Assembly: GCF_000006445.2 (NCBI RefSeq)
Contig: NC_006043.2
Span: forward strand, 372,001-436,000
Source: Debaryomyces hansenii CBS767
Taxonomy: Eukaryota > Ascomycota > Pichiomycetes > Serinales > Debaryomycetaceae
Length of the DNA: 64,000 nt
Direction of reading: 5' to 3'
A model generated the notes under the pieces. It had not been told where the DNA came from. It did no database searches and saw nothing but the letters and a program-made list of their open reading frames with translations. The translations under genes and the position numbers were made by a program. Below are positions 11,107-22,612 of the stretch, piece by piece. Each line of letters opens with the position of its first letter. The first letter of the stretch is position 1.

Positions 11107-11786
11107 ATGGTTTTACCGGCTCATTTACAGAACAGTTTGATGCCCTCAGAGGTTAGTTTTCTCGCAGAGAATGAATATATTACGATTTTGCCGAGATATT
11201 CAATGAAAAAACTAGAGTTGATAGGAGTATGTATATAACTAAGAATGGGTAATTGTGATGAAAATATACTAACAGAAATATAAAGACCAAAGTACCGACG
11301 TTGAGGGGTATGAGAAGAGAAAAAATTCCAATTTGGATAGCTGTGATCTTGAAATCTCAAGATAAATGTAATATCGTTCCTCCAGAGTGGTTAAACTTGA
11401 TATACTTGAAAGAAAAATACGAAGAAGAATTGAAGCAACCACATAAGTTCAGTGTATTACCTTGGAACTGGCTTGAAATTTCGAAAATTTTACTTAATAA
11501 AGCAGCAGATGATTTATCTGATCCTACTCATCAATTAAGATCCATAATACAAGACTTGAGAGAAATACGACTTGTTAAGTCTCGAAAAGGTCTAAAGGAA
11601 TTGAACGAATCGAATATCCAATTGGATGGGCTTTCTTTATTGGAAATTAACGAATTGAGGCCGTTTGTCTTAACTGTCATGAACAAATTGAGGCAACTCC
11701 ACGAATCCGTGAACACCAAAACAGATAGAGGAACCGGAAACGACCAGGATGATGATATGTACCACGATGTATCTGATAATGAATGA
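11107..11786 (+). CDS. PSF2: GINS complex subunit Psf2 (two exons)
   Basis: Exon 1 (11107-11226, 40 codons) encodes MVLPAHLQNSLM and continues to LELIG. Exon 2 (11286-11786) begins TKVPTLRGMRREKIPIWIA. Joined, the 206-aa product matches Psf2 end to end, including the conserved WLEISKILLNKAADD, DLREIR and LSLLEINELRPF blocks. GINS (Sld5, Psf1-3) joins Cdc45 and Mcm2-7 as the replicative CMG helicase in the nucleus. Without splicing the reading frame stops after exon 1 and the conserved N-terminus would be lost, so the intron is well supported. The C-terminus is acidic (DDDMYHDVSDNE). An MCB box lies upstream. ARG2 follows after 144 bp on the same strand; the two genes are also neighbours in S. 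cerevisiae. Confidence 0.93.
11227..11285 (+). other. Spliceosomal intron in PSF2
   Basis: This 59-nt intron has a 5' splice site GTATGT, a canonical branch-point TACTAAC at 11267-11273 and a 3' AG at 11284-11285, only 12 nt after the branch box. Removing it joins codon 40 (GGA) to ACC in frame and restores the conserved Psf2 N-terminus. The AG at 11274-11275 directly after the branch point is too close to be used. Confidence 0.9.
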
Positions 11787-11930
11787 TTATGATTATTCAA
11801 GTTACTCTTCTATGTCAAGATGGCTTGATATATGGTGGTCGTGTGCATTTGATAAAAAGTTATAATGAGTAATATCAAAATCTGAAGACCGGGATCATTA
11901 GAAACGATCTTGTCATTTATTATAGATATT

Positions 11931-13658
11931 ATGAGTAAATTGAGGAACCTTAATCGTCAATTCATATCTAACCTAAAGACCCATGAAACTGTGACGAATG
12001 CCAAACGTAATTTAATTCTTTCTATTTTAAAATCAACCACAACTAAAAGAGAAGCGAGAAATTATCTTAATAAATATCAAAACCAGTTTGATTTCAGTGA
12101 TATCACATTCAATAATGGAGTCCCACTGAATTCATTGGAAAAGAGAGATAGTCAGCGTGAACTTTTTATTAATAGATTTTTAAATAAACAGAACCCTTTT
12201 ACGAATATATATGACGATGAGACGAAATTACAAAAAATTCCATTAAGGTTAGCATTATTCAAAATAAAATTCCAGTCAATTCTGTTGGAGAATTGGAAAG
12301 GAATGGCTGAGACATTCAAACGCCTAATACATTTGGGAATATCACCTATAATAATGCTTGATTACGATCATTTGCCTGCTAATACATTTAGAAACAATGA
12401 ATTATACATGTTAAATCAAACTAACAAGATAATGAATATTCTTGGAAAACCGACAGAAGAGAATGATTTAAAGACAATTATAATGCGGTCACTTTTCACC
12501 AAGAAAACGATAAACGATAAAGATCTTGCCATTGACAACTTAGAACTGGTTTTAATACCCTTATATCAGGGTGTAATACCAATTATTCAGCCAATTGTAT
12601 ATAACGCATCCACATGCATGCAAGAATTTATTGATTCAAACGATCTATTATTTAGTTTATGTTCGTCTTTATTAACGACGAAAAATGTGCTATCAATTGA
12701 AAAAGTTGTTATGATAGATCCAATAGGTGGTATTCCGTCAATTGAAAGAAATCAGACTAGTCATGTCTTTATAAACCTATCGCAAGAGTACTCCGATATA
12801 GTTTCAGAGTTATACATAGGGTTTATCAAACCTGAATATAGAATTTTCCATATGAATAATTTAAAGGCTATGAATAAGACTTTGACATTAGTATCTGATA
12901 AAACAGGTAATGACGAAACAACAGGTATCATAACTACTCCGGATATTATGTCTGTTAATAATGATCAGTTGAACCCAATAATTTATAATGTCTTAACTGA
13001 TAGGTCTATTATTTCATCATCATTGCCGACCTCTCACAACAGAACCCCTGAACTTTCTACCTCAATTTTAAAAAAAGGGGTGGATGTAAACATCTTAGAT
13101 GCTTTGAACTATCCTAAAGCATTTACGTTGAATAATTTAGTACAAGATGGCTCTGTAAATAAATCTAAACTAGTGGATTTAATTGATGATTCATTTGGAA
13201 AGAAATTAGACACTGAAAAATACTTTGATAGAATAAACGATTCTTTAGCTACGGTCGTAATAGTTGGAGATTATGATGGTGCTGCAATCATAACCTGGGA
13301 GACGTGTTCAAAGACAAATGAAAAGATTGCTTATTTAGATAAATTTGCAATCGCCAGTGTAAATCAGGGCCTTCCTGGTCTAGCAGACATCATTTTTAAG
13401 ATTATTTTACAATCTCATCCTAATGAGTTAATATGGAGGTCAAGGAAAAATAATCCTGTGAATAAATGGTATTTTGAAAGATGTTGTGGAACATTAAGCA
13501 ATCCAGGTTCCCAATGGAAAATATTTTATACGGGTGATATTTTCAATAAGAAAATAGATAAGTTAAAGAAGCAAGGAATACCTGGGGGTGTTAACATTCA
13601 CGGTAAAATGCATCAATATTCTGATATTACGGAGAACATTCCACCTTCGTTTCTTTAG
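11931..13658 (+). CDS. ARG2: Mitochondrial acetylglutamate synthase
   Basis: This 575-aa protein makes N-acetylglutamate from glutamate and acetyl-CoA, the first step of arginine/ornithine synthesis in the mitochondrial matrix. The N-terminus ([18 protein letters not shown]) is basic and free of acidic residues, as expected for a presequence. The middle is an amino-acid-kinase-like domain. The C-terminal acetyltransferase part has [16 protein letters not shown] (about residue 441), [19 protein letters not shown] and [19 protein letters not shown], which are characteristic of fungal Arg2. The size matches S. cerevisiae Arg2 (574 aa). The ATG at 11931 is the first in frame. A weak Gcn4-like ATGAGTAAT sits at 11865-11873, one base off consensus. 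Confidence 0.93.
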   Translation: MSKLRNLNRQFISNLKTHETVTNAKRNLILSILKSTTTKREARNYLNKYQNQFDFSDITFNNGVPLNSLEKRDSQRELFINRFLNKQNPFTNIYDDETKLQKIPLRLALFKIKFQSILLENWKGMAETFKRLIHLGISPIIMLDYDHLPANTFRNNELYMLNQTNKIMNILGKPTEENDLKTIIMRSLFTKKTINDKDLAIDNLELVLIPLYQGVIPIIQPIVYNASTCMQEFIDSNDLLFSLCSSLLTTKNVLSIEKVVMIDPIGGIPSIERNQTSHVFINLSQEYSDIVSELYIGFIKPEYRIFHMNNLKAMNKTLTLVSDKTGNDETTGIITTPDIMSVNNDQLNPIIYNVLTDRSIISSSLPTSHNRTPELSTSILKKGVDVNILDALNYPKAFTLNNLVQDGSVNKSKLVDLIDDSFGKKLDTEKYFDRINDSLATVVIVGDYDGAAIITWETCSKTNEKIAYLDKFAIASVNQGLPGLADIIFKIILQSHPNELIWRSRKNNPVNKWYFERCCGTLSNPGSQWKIFYTGDIFNKKIDKLKKQGIPGGVNIHGKMHQYSDITENIPPSFL

Positions 13659-13737
13659 TAGTTTATATAGATTTTATATGAATGCGGATCTGAATTTTAT
13701 CATTTTTTGTAATTGCTTCTTATTAAGATCTCCTATT

Positions 13738-14706
13738 ATGACTTCAATTTTAAGACAAAGGGGATCTTGCACAGATGTAAGATCCAGTGGCGATGCTACT
13801 CCTATTGAAACGATACCTAGACTTCATTATTACCACGAAATAGATGAATGGCAACAAGACAATCACTTTATTAGATCAGGATACGTCAAAGAGACTTCGT
13901 CGTTTAGCAACTGCTTTAATTCATTATTCTATTTACATAACGAATCGATAAATATACATACACATTTGCTACCGTCCTTTTTTGCTTTCCTGGTTATAAT
14001 TTATTATGTCAACTATGAATTGCCAATTTATGATAATTATCTTGGAGTATGGGAAAAATTAAACTTTCTTCAATTTGGAATGGCTGTCACTGCATGCTTA
14101 TTGATATCATCAACATACCACTGTGTTAAGTCACATTCGGATACAGTCAGTAAGCTTGGGAACAAATTCGATTATTTCGGAATAGTAATTTTGATTACAT
14201 GTTCTTTGAATTCAATTGTATTATTTTCATTCTATGATGAACCCTTCTGGAAATTCACATTCATTATTATATTCCTTGGACTAGCTACTACATGCACCGT
14301 ATTAACGTTGGATCCAAGATTTGCTACGAATGTTTATCGTCCTTTGAGGTCTTTAATGTTTATTTTATTCGGATTATCAGGAATATTACCACTCATAGCT
14401 GCAGTTAAGTTATACGGATACTCTGCAGCAGTTGAGAGATCGTGCGCTGGTTGGTTGGTACTTGAAGGCATTTCTTATATAAGTGGTGCCGTGTTGTACG
14501 CTATGAGAGTGCCAGAGAGATTTACACATGTAGATGAGGATGAGACTAGTTTACTAGACAAGCCTTTAAGTGGAAAGTTTGATATATTCGGACATTCACA
14601 CCAAATTTTTCATGTAATGGTTCTAGTGGGAGCATTCTGCCATTGGATGAGCTTGGTAGGTTGTTACCATTATTTACATGAAGTTATATTGCCAAACGCG
14701 ATTTGA
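13738..14706 (+). CDS. Seven-TM PAQR/adiponectin-receptor-type protein (IZH family)
   Basis: From the ATG at 13738 (MTSILRQRGS) the protein is 322 aa, close to S. cerevisiae Izh2 (317 aa). It opens with the PAQR-type sequence LHYYHEIDEWQQDNHFIRSGY, followed by NESINIHTHL and seven hydrophobic segments. The predicted zinc-ligand histidines are present in SSTYHCVKSH (after TM2) and HSHQIFHVMVLVGAFCHW (TM7). In yeast these proteins act in zinc and sterol-lipid homeostasis. An in-frame ATG 60 bp upstream (13678) would add 20 residues (MNADLNFIIF...); I prefer the downstream start because family similarity begins just after it. Which of IZH1-4 it matches best is not clear. Confidence 0.88.
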   Translation: MTSILRQRGSCTDVRSSGDATPIETIPRLHYYHEIDEWQQDNHFIRSGYVKETSSFSNCFNSLFYLHNESINIHTHLLPSFFAFLVIIYYVNYELPIYDNYLGVWEKLNFLQFGMAVTACLLISSTYHCVKSHSDTVSKLGNKFDYFGIVILITCSLNSIVLFSFYDEPFWKFTFIIIFLGLATTCTVLTLDPRFATNVYRPLRSLMFILFGLSGILPLIAAVKLYGYSAAVERSCAGWLVLEGISYISGAVLYAMRVPERFTHVDEDETSLLDKPLSGKFDIFGHSHQIFHVMVLVGAFCHWMSLVGCYHYLHEVILPNAI

Positions 14707-14759
14707 TAAGTAGGCAAAATTTATACTGGTATGATTTTTCATCTGTAAAATAAGTAGAT

Positions 14760-15533
14760 ATGAGTAGGCATTTAATCATTTTACCTTGTCATTCTATATG
14801 GACACCAGGTGCTACACTAGGAGAACTGAGAGATGAATGGAGTTTAGTAAGTTTCCAAATTGAAGGCTATGACCACCTATGCTTTAAGGATCATATTCTT
14901 AAAAGTTTGAACATTTTGGAACAAGATAAGGACGCAACGTTGATTATATCGGGAGGTCAAACAAAACAAGAATCAGGCCCAATATCAGAAGCTCTATCGT
15001 ATTATCAGTTAGCTACAAAATTGACCAACGATATTGAATTGGTCCAAAGAATCAATACGGAGGAGTTTGCTAGGGACTCATTTGAGAATGTTCTATTTCT
15101 GCTTTGTAGATATTTTGAATTACATGAAGCTTATCCAGAAAAAATAACTATAGTTGGATTCGAATTCAAGAGGCAAAGATTTTTAGAGAATCATTTAAAG
15201 CAGGCATTATCCTTCTCAAGAAATGTAAATTACGTTGGCAATGCACCCACTCCCAAAGACTTAGACGAAGAAGGACAAATCAACTATTTTCAGGATTTAG
15301 AACAACAAGAATATAAACATGCCGTTCTGCATTTTGAAAAGGATTGGTACAGTATTAGAAGTCCATTATTAGATAAGAAAATGAAACGAGATCCATTCAG
15401 CAGATACCATGGATATTGTCAAAGTAACCCTAAATTGGCAAAGTTTCTAGTTGCCATTAGCGATCAAGAGAATCAGGAGGAGAACTTGAGATCAAACGAA
15501 AGTATTCAGAGCTTACTAACTGATTTCACATAG
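14760..15533 (+). CDS. DUF218-domain protein (SanA/YdcF-like fold)
   Basis: This 257-aa protein begins with a beta-strand and Cys-His motif, LIILPCHSIW, followed by GATLGE-x-RDEWSL and the loop LIISGGQTKQESGPISEA. These are typical of fungal DUF218 proteins, a Rossmann-like family related to bacterial SanA/YdcF. Later blocks include EEFARDSFENVLF and ITIVGFEFKRQRFLENH. No transmembrane segment or signal is visible, so it is probably soluble. No reaction is established for the fungal members. Residue 23 is encoded by CTG (14826-14828) at a position where related proteins carry small polar residues, consistent with a CUG=Ser code. It converges on ARO4 with only 31 bp between the stops. Confidence 0.8.
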   Translation: MSRHLIILPCHSIWTPGATLGELRDEWSLVSFQIEGYDHLCFKDHILKSLNILEQDKDATLIISGGQTKQESGPISEALSYYQLATKLTNDIELVQRINTEEFARDSFENVLFLLCRYFELHEAYPEKITIVGFEFKRQRFLENHLKQALSFSRNVNYVGNAPTPKDLDEEGQINYFQDLEQQEYKHAVLHFEKDWYSIRSPLLDKKMKRDPFSRYHGYCQSNPKLAKFLVAISDQENQEENLRSNESIQSLLTDFT

Positions 15534-15564
15534 ATTTTTATTTTAATTATATACACAATATAAA

Positions 15565-17246
<1,682 letters not shown>

Positions 17247-18491
17247 ATGCAATTGCTTATACCAGAATCGAGAATCGTATTTGCATCATTCTTTATCTTT
17301 GGGCTCTTGAATAATATCCTATATGTCGTGATTCTCTCTGCTGCCATTGATCTCGTGGGGCTGGCGACCCCCAAGGCTACGGTGCTACTAGCGGACATAA
17401 TACCTTCTTTTACAATAAAGGTGATGGCTCCATTTTTTGTGGGGTTGATATCGTATCGGACGCGGATATGGATGTTGGTGGGATTGTCGTCTTTCGGGAT
17501 GTTGGTTATCAGCTTGACGTCAGACGAATCGATCAACGCGAAGATCGTGGGGATTTGCATGGCGTCCTTGTCGTCGGGACTTGGCGAGGTGACTTTTTTG
17601 CAGTTGACGCATTTCTACCAGAGAGAGTATTCGATTTCAGGGTTTTCTAGCGGGACTGGGGGCGCTGGGTTGCTCGGAAGCTTTGTGTTCATGTTGTTGA
17701 CTAACATGCTTGGGATGAAGGTGTGGGTGGTACTTCTTTTGTTTGCAGTTCTTCCGCTTGGGTTTCTAATGGCGTTTTATGTGATGTTGCCTAAGGCTAG
17801 AGGAGGAGGTGGCGACGAACCAGGTTATGAGGCACTTGATAGTCTTGATGAGAGAAGCGACCCATCCAGTAACGCCAGCTTCTCGCTGTCACAGACCGTG
17901 CTGTTAAAGGGCCATGTAGTTTCTACGATAAAGAACATTCTCCCGCTAATAAGGCCATATATGCTCCCGTTGTGTTTGGTGTATGTGTCAGAATATATCA
18001 TAAATCAAGGTATATCCCCTACATTGTTGTTCCCTCTCGATGAATTGCCGCATTGGCTATTTTCGTCATATAGAGATATATATGTTGTCTATGGCTTCAT
18101 GTATCAATTGGGGGTCTTTGTATCGAGGTCGTCTATCAGTTTTGGAATCAGAATCAAACGGTTGTACTTATTATCGGTACTACAATTCGCAAATGTCGTC
18201 ATCACCGTATATCAATCTGTGCACGATAAGCCATTCTCATCTGTATGGTTATTATTGGCGTTGATATTTTACGAAGGATTACTTGGTGGCTTTCTGTACG
18301 TCAATACATTTATGTCTGTCAGCGAGGAAGTTTCCAAAAGCAAGAGAGAATTTAGCATGGGATGCGTAGGCATTAGTGATACCTTTGGTATATTACTTGC
18401 TGGATGTATTAATTGGTCGCTAGAGCCCCACTTGTGTAGTCTACAGGTAAATAGAGGTAGAGATTGGTGTTTAAACGGTGGAAGTGCTTAG
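17247..18491 (+). CDS. BTN1: Battenin (CLN3) homolog, vacuolar/lysosomal membrane protein
   Basis: This is a 414-aa polytopic protein with about 10-11 hydrophobic segments and no long N-terminal tail. Battenin-type blocks are FFIFGLLNNILYVVILSAA, TVLLADIIPSFTIK, SGTGGAGLLGS, a hydrophilic loop (GGGGDEPGYEALDSLDERSD) and a C-terminal GCVGISDTFGILLAGCINW...LEPHLCSLQ. The S. cerevisiae ortholog is YHC3/BTN1 (YJL059W, 408 aa), which affects vacuolar pH and arginine homeostasis. The N-terminal third is clearly richer in G+C than the rest. BNA3 follows in tandem after 137 bp and is also its neighbour in S. cerevisiae (YJL060W). Confidence 0.92.
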   Translation: MQLLIPESRIVFASFFIFGLLNNILYVVILSAAIDLVGLATPKATVLLADIIPSFTIKVMAPFFVGLISYRTRIWMLVGLSSFGMLVISLTSDESINAKIVGICMASLSSGLGEVTFLQLTHFYQREYSISGFSSGTGGAGLLGSFVFMLLTNMLGMKVWVVLLLFAVLPLGFLMAFYVMLPKARGGGGDEPGYEALDSLDERSDPSSNASFSLSQTVLLKGHVVSTIKNILPLIRPYMLPLCLVYVSEYIINQGISPTLLFPLDELPHWLFSSYRDIYVVYGFMYQLGVFVSRSSISFGIRIKRLYLLSVLQFANVVITVYQSVHDKPFSSVWLLLALIFYEGLLGGFLYVNTFMSVSEEVSKSKREFSMGCVGISDTFGILLAGCINWSLEPHLCSLQVNRGRDWCLNGGSA

Positions 18492-18628
18492 ATCTTGATA
18501 GATAACGTCCGATTCGTGCACGTGAAATTTGGACAATCAGTAAATTATCCTGGAGCCACAAGATAATCACCAACTTTTTCACATTATTAGTAATTAAGGA
18601 TATATATATAAGGACTTAGATCCATTAG

Positions 18629-19990
18629 ATGTTCGTTAGGTTATTGAAATCCAATAGAAAATTTAATATTCGAACAAAAACAACCATGTCCAATTTCGAT
18701 CCTGCTACATTGCACAATCCATACTTCAATCAAAAACTGGGTCAGAAGGATATCTGGACATTAATTAACGAAACCGCCGCTGAAGCTCAAAAAGAATCTG
18801 GTAAGTCTATTGTTAATTTAGGACAGGGATTTTTCTCTTATAATCCACCAGATTTTGCTATTGAAGCAGTCAACAAGGCAACTAGTCAACCCCAATTTAA
18901 TCAATATGCATCAGCAAGAGGTAATCCAAACTTGTTGAATGAATTGTCTAGCCTTTATACTAAAGAGTTCAATCGTAAGGTAGGTACAGACGAAATCCAA
19001 ATAACTACAGGCGCAAACGAAGGTATGTTTTCTATATTTTTTGGATATTTAACTCCCGGCGACGAAGTCATTGTCTTCCAGCCATTTTTTGACCAATACA
19101 TTCCAAACATTGAAATGTGTGGCGGTAAGGTTAAATACGTCCAATTAAAATTTCCAGAAAAGTTCAATGGTGAATCTGTAAGTGGCGATGATTGGGAAGT
19201 TGACTGGGAAGGATTAACGAATGCTATTACAGACAAAACTAAGTTGATCGTTATCAACACCCCACACAACCCAATTGGAAAAGTATTTACCGAAGAAGAG
19301 TTATACAAAATTGGTAAAATAGCTATTGGTAATAATTTGATCCTTGTTAGTGATGAAGTATATGAAAACTTGTACTATAGCAAATCCTTCACAAGACCTG
19401 CTACCTTGTCAAGCTTACCGGAATTAGCAGAGAGAACATTAACCATTGGGTCTGCTGGTAAATCATTTGCTGCCACTGGTTGGAGAGTCGGATGGGTTCA
19501 TGGTCCTGCTAGCTTGATTAAATATGTGACAGCAGCCCATACTAGAATTTGTTTTTCGACGCCTGCTCCATTACAACAAGCGGTTGCTGATGGTCTTAAG
19601 CAAGCTGCAAGCAACAAATATTTTGAAATTACGAGACAGGAATATGTAAAGAAATATGAACTCTTTACAAAGGTATTTGATGAATTAAATTTACCGTATA
19701 CATCTGCTCAAGGTGGTTACTTCTTGTTAGTCAATTTGCTGAAAGTCAAAATCCCTAATGACTTTGAATACCCAGCTGATATTTCAGACAAGGGTACTAA
19801 TGATTTCAAGTTAGCATACTGGTTGATAAAAGAAATCGGAGTCGTTGGAATTCCACCTACTGAATTTTTATACCCTGCTGATAGACAAGGTAATGGCTTA
19901 GAAAATTGTTTGAGATTCGCTGTGTGTAAAGACAATAGTATCTTAGAAGAAGCTGTCGAAAAGTTGAGACTTTTAAAAGAATATTTGTAA
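18629..19990 (+). CDS. BNA3: Kynurenine aminotransferase Bna3 (PLP-dependent)
   Basis: This is a 453-aa class I/II aminotransferase. Key sequences are NLGQGFFSYNPPDF, YASARGNPNLLNEL, TTGANEGMFSIFFGYL, INTPHNPIGKVFTEEEL, SDEVYENLYY and the PLP-lysine motif GSAGKSFAATGWRVGW (Lys at about residue 277). Bna3 converts kynurenine to kynurenic acid. The first 19 residues (MFVRLLKSNRKFNIRTKTT) are basic, lack acidic residues and look like a mitochondrial presequence. A second in-frame ATG at 18686 (MSNFDPATLHNPY) would give a cytosolic form. The gene converges on EFM2 with 34 bp between the stops. Confidence 0.92.
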   Translation: MFVRLLKSNRKFNIRTKTTMSNFDPATLHNPYFNQKLGQKDIWTLINETAAEAQKESGKSIVNLGQGFFSYNPPDFAIEAVNKATSQPQFNQYASARGNPNLLNELSSLYTKEFNRKVGTDEIQITTGANEGMFSIFFGYLTPGDEVIVFQPFFDQYIPNIEMCGGKVKYVQLKFPEKFNGESVSGDDWEVDWEGLTNAITDKTKLIVINTPHNPIGKVFTEEELYKIGKIAIGNNLILVSDEVYENLYYSKSFTRPATLSSLPELAERTLTIGSAGKSFAATGWRVGWVHGPASLIKYVTAAHTRICFSTPAPLQQAVADGLKQAASNKYFEITRQEYVKKYELFTKVFDELNLPYTSAQGGYFLLVNLLKVKIPNDFEYPADISDKGTNDFKLAYWLIKEIGVVGIPPTEFLYPADRQGNGLENCLRFAVCKDNSILEEAVEKLRLLKEYL

Positions 19991-20024
19991 TGTTTAGACG
20001 ATGCATTCTTTATTTATATACATG

Positions 20025-21245
20025 TTATATAGACGTTTTTCTAATAAATTTTTTAAAACAAAATCCCATTTCACCAAAATCGTCGAAACCACTTTCAATT
20101 TCATGTTCAATCTCAGTGAAGTTTTTATTCATTAATTCCCATAGTAAGCTTCTCTCGTCTTCAAATTTTGGCCTTAATGGAATCTGAATTAGAACCCTTG
20201 CATTATTATTTTTGGAATTTATAAATTTTTCTACCATGTCTACAACCCAATACGGGTGTTTGGAAGAATATATTGGATCACTTAGAACAATAGTATTAAA
20301 CTTCTTGTCGTGTCCATATTTTGCAATGAAACTTGACGGATCACACCAATTTAGCTCGTCAACATTAGCATCTATACTATTTATCTGGACATTATCTTGA
20401 AGATTTGGAATGATCTCTATTAGATCGGTTAAATATGTTTCATATCCTAATATTGAACTTATTATTCCTACCAACCCAGTACCAGATCCCAACTCCAATA
20501 CTGGACCAGTTAAATATTCGTCATTGTTCTTATTAATTAATCTGTTTGCCAAAATTAATGATGACCCCCAGGTCTTCAAACCGAGATTATCGCTTGTTAA
20601 CGATGGCTCTTTGAGCTTAATGTATTCTGTTCCCTTCAAGTACTTTGATAAGTTAGGCAATCCTATTTTTCTAACAATTTCTGGTTGCGCTGTACGTCCA
20701 CAATTCTCTGCTAGTCTCAAAGATGCTTCTTTACTAATTATTCTTTTAAACTCCGAATCTGTAACCCATGGTAATTGACTAGAAATTATTCGTGTCAACC
20801 ATGCGTTATATTGACTTTCATAATTCCTCTTAAGCGATGTACTTAAAAACGGTATATATGATAACTTTAACTTATTGCTAAATCTAGGACAGAAGTTGGC
20901 TAGCCATTCTAATGCAGTGTTTAGTAATTCTTCTGTAATTTCTTTGTTTTCGAAAGTTTTCCAAGTATCGATTTTCTTATCTTCATCATTCACACTCTCC
21001 GGTTTAGTAAAATTGTAAACTTCGTCAGGGGACAATAATTTCAAAAACATTAGGAGGACTTCTGCCGGCGGTTTCAACTGTAATAAGGGCAAGTCAAGTA
21101 CATGCAATGGTTGAAAAAGGTTGTCTTCAAAATCAATCAAGACTTTATTATCTGAATAATCATCCAAACTTCTACTAAGACTGATCTCAGAATAATCTTC
21201 TTTGGTCACGCTGGGCGTGAATAGAGATAGTGGATCAAAATCCAT
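20025..21245 (-). CDS. EFM2: Protein-lysine methyltransferase Efm2 (class I SAM-dependent)
   Basis: From the ATG at 21243-21245 (MDFDPLSLF) the protein is 406 aa, close to S. cerevisiae Efm2 (YBR271W, 419 aa). The C-terminal half is a seven-beta-strand methyltransferase of the METTL21/FAM86 type. It has TWGSSLILANR, the SAM-binding VLELGSGTGLVGII (about residues 249-262) and the catalytic loop LSDPIYSSKHPYW. Efm2 methylates translation elongation factors (eEF2, eEF3). The N-terminal half is helical and family specific. Its neighbour here, SDH8 (YBR269C), is also near it in S. cerevisiae, with BIT2 between them. Confidence 0.87.
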   Translation of the reverse strand: MDFDPLSLFTPSVTKEDYSEISLSRSLDDYSDNKVLIDFEDNLFQPLHVLDLPLLQLKPPAEVLLMFLKLLSPDEVYNFTKPESVNDEDKKIDTWKTFENKEITEELLNTALEWLANFCPRFSNKLKLSYIPFLSTSLKRNYESQYNAWLTRIISSQLPWVTDSEFKRIISKEASLRLAENCGRTAQPEIVRKIGLPNLSKYLKGTEYIKLKEPSLTSDNLGLKTWGSSLILANRLINKNNDEYLTGPVLELGSGTGLVGIISSILGYETYLTDLIEIIPNLQDNVQINSIDANVDELNWCDPSSFIAKYGHDKKFNTIVLSDPIYSSKHPYWVVDMVEKFINSKNNNARVLIQIPLRPKFEDERSLLWELMNKNFTEIEHEIESGFDDFGEMGFCFKKFIRKTSI

Positions 21246-21626
21246 CTTCTTCTTGATCAAATGGTTTAATCGTTCTATTCAGACACTTTTTTTTTTTTCA
21301 ACCATCTCATTTACGAGATAATAAAACCAAAGCATCAAAATGATTGAATACACCTAGAAGAAAAGATTCAGTTCAGTTCTAACAATCTTCATTGAAGAGA
21401 TCAAGAATAAATACACTAAATTCTGCAATAATATTTGATCAACCTACAAACAAGATCAAGCTAAGTGTACTTGAACTGCACTTGATATCTAGGATAAATG
21501 GGTCCTTAATCATAAAGCACGTTGTATTTCATAGAAAAGATATATATAGACTAACTAAAACACTATTATGTGCTTGATATATTGTTTTCATGATTTCCTG
21601 GGTAAAATTTAAACTTGCCAGCCCAC
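21246..21626. other. Intergenic region upstream of EFM2, downstream of SDH8
   Basis: These 381 bp hold the EFM2 promoter, with a T10 tract at about 21289-21298, and the SDH8 3' region. I see no RNA gene or repeat. A 61-codon open frame at 21392-21577 shows no family signature and is probably chance. Confidence 0.5.
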
Positions 21627-22034
21627 CTAGAAGTCTGTAACTCTACCATTAAACGACCATTCATCCCCATGTTTTAAAGGATCTTGTTTAGGACCTCCTC
21701 TTTCACCGGTGACTGGATTTACGTCACCTTCAAACTCTGGTATGGTCTTGAAATATTCTGGATGAAATCCACCAATGTCTGTTTTCGGTGGTGCCAGGGT
21801 GTCTACACTATCACTATTAGCACTTCCGGTCGTTTCCATCTGTTCATTATATTGATCAATAGCAGCTTGTGAATTGGCAATCTTTTGCAAAGCTTCAAAC
21901 TCCTCCTGTTGCTCTTTTGGTAACTTTGGTGGGGATGGAGTATACTCGGTACTAAATTTGCTGTAACAACGAATATCCACCCTTAAAGGCATCAAAATTT
22001 GCTGTCTGAATACGGGCCTTATTTTCTGAAGCAT
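21627..22034 (-). CDS. SDH8: Succinate dehydrogenase assembly factor 4 (Sdh8/SDHAF4)
   Basis: This is a 135-aa protein. The N-terminus (MLQKIRPVFRQQILMPLRVDIRCYSKF) is a typical mitochondrial presequence. The C-terminus ends GERGGPKQDPLKHGDEWSFNGRVTDF, the highly conserved DUF1674 signature of SDHAF4. This matrix factor binds flavinylated Sdh1 and promotes its assembly with Sdh2. The length matches S. cerevisiae Sdh8 (YBR269C, 138 aa). The middle is acidic and poorly conserved. It is transcribed in the same direction as EFM2 and divergently from CUS2. Confidence 0.93.
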   Translation of the reverse strand: MLQKIRPVFRQQILMPLRVDIRCYSKFSTEYTPSPPKLPKEQQEEFEALQKIANSQAAIDQYNEQMETTGSANSDSVDTLAPPKTDIGGFHPEYFKTIPEFEGDVNPVTGERGGPKQDPLKHGDEWSFNGRVTDF

Positions 22035-22612
22035 TTTTTATTATTCCGACGATTAAAAGAATACAAACGAAGATTTGAAAACTAATGATAATAAATAGTT
22101 GTATGAAAAGTTTTGAAGTCCGTTAAACGGATTCATACTGGTTCTTGTATACACACTCTAACGATCCAACAGCCTCTTATCACCTTTTTTTTTATTTTTT
22201 TACTTCTATTGACAGCTGGCAATAACTGACAAGAACTAGCATTCCGATTGATCTTGATTTTTGAATATTAGGTCAAGACAATTCTAGGTTTTGGAATATT
22301 TTCGCTCAACTCATATGTTTAATGGTTCATCAAAATCTCGGGATAACATATCCTACGTAATAGTTTTTTAGATTAACAATTTTTTGACTTTAAACGCTTA
22401 GTATTATTTAGAACCGACGAAACGTTGTTATTTGACGGGTTTCGTTCATTATATATATGCAGTTAAACTTAACAAGTCATATATAGAAATATTTTGCATC
22501 AAGAGTAGGAGCAATTTTGTGTTACTTGATGTTTATCAGTAGCAGGAAATGCAATAGATGTAGGTGAAGAGTATCCCGACTGACATACTTTGTTAAAACG
22601 AGGTACATTATA
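22035..22612. other. Divergent promoter region SDH8 / CUS2
   Basis: This 578-bp AT-rich region contains a long T-rich tract (22186-22204) on the SDH8 side and TATATATA-type sequence near 22452. There are no tRNA-like folds and no open frame worth calling. Confidence 0.5.
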
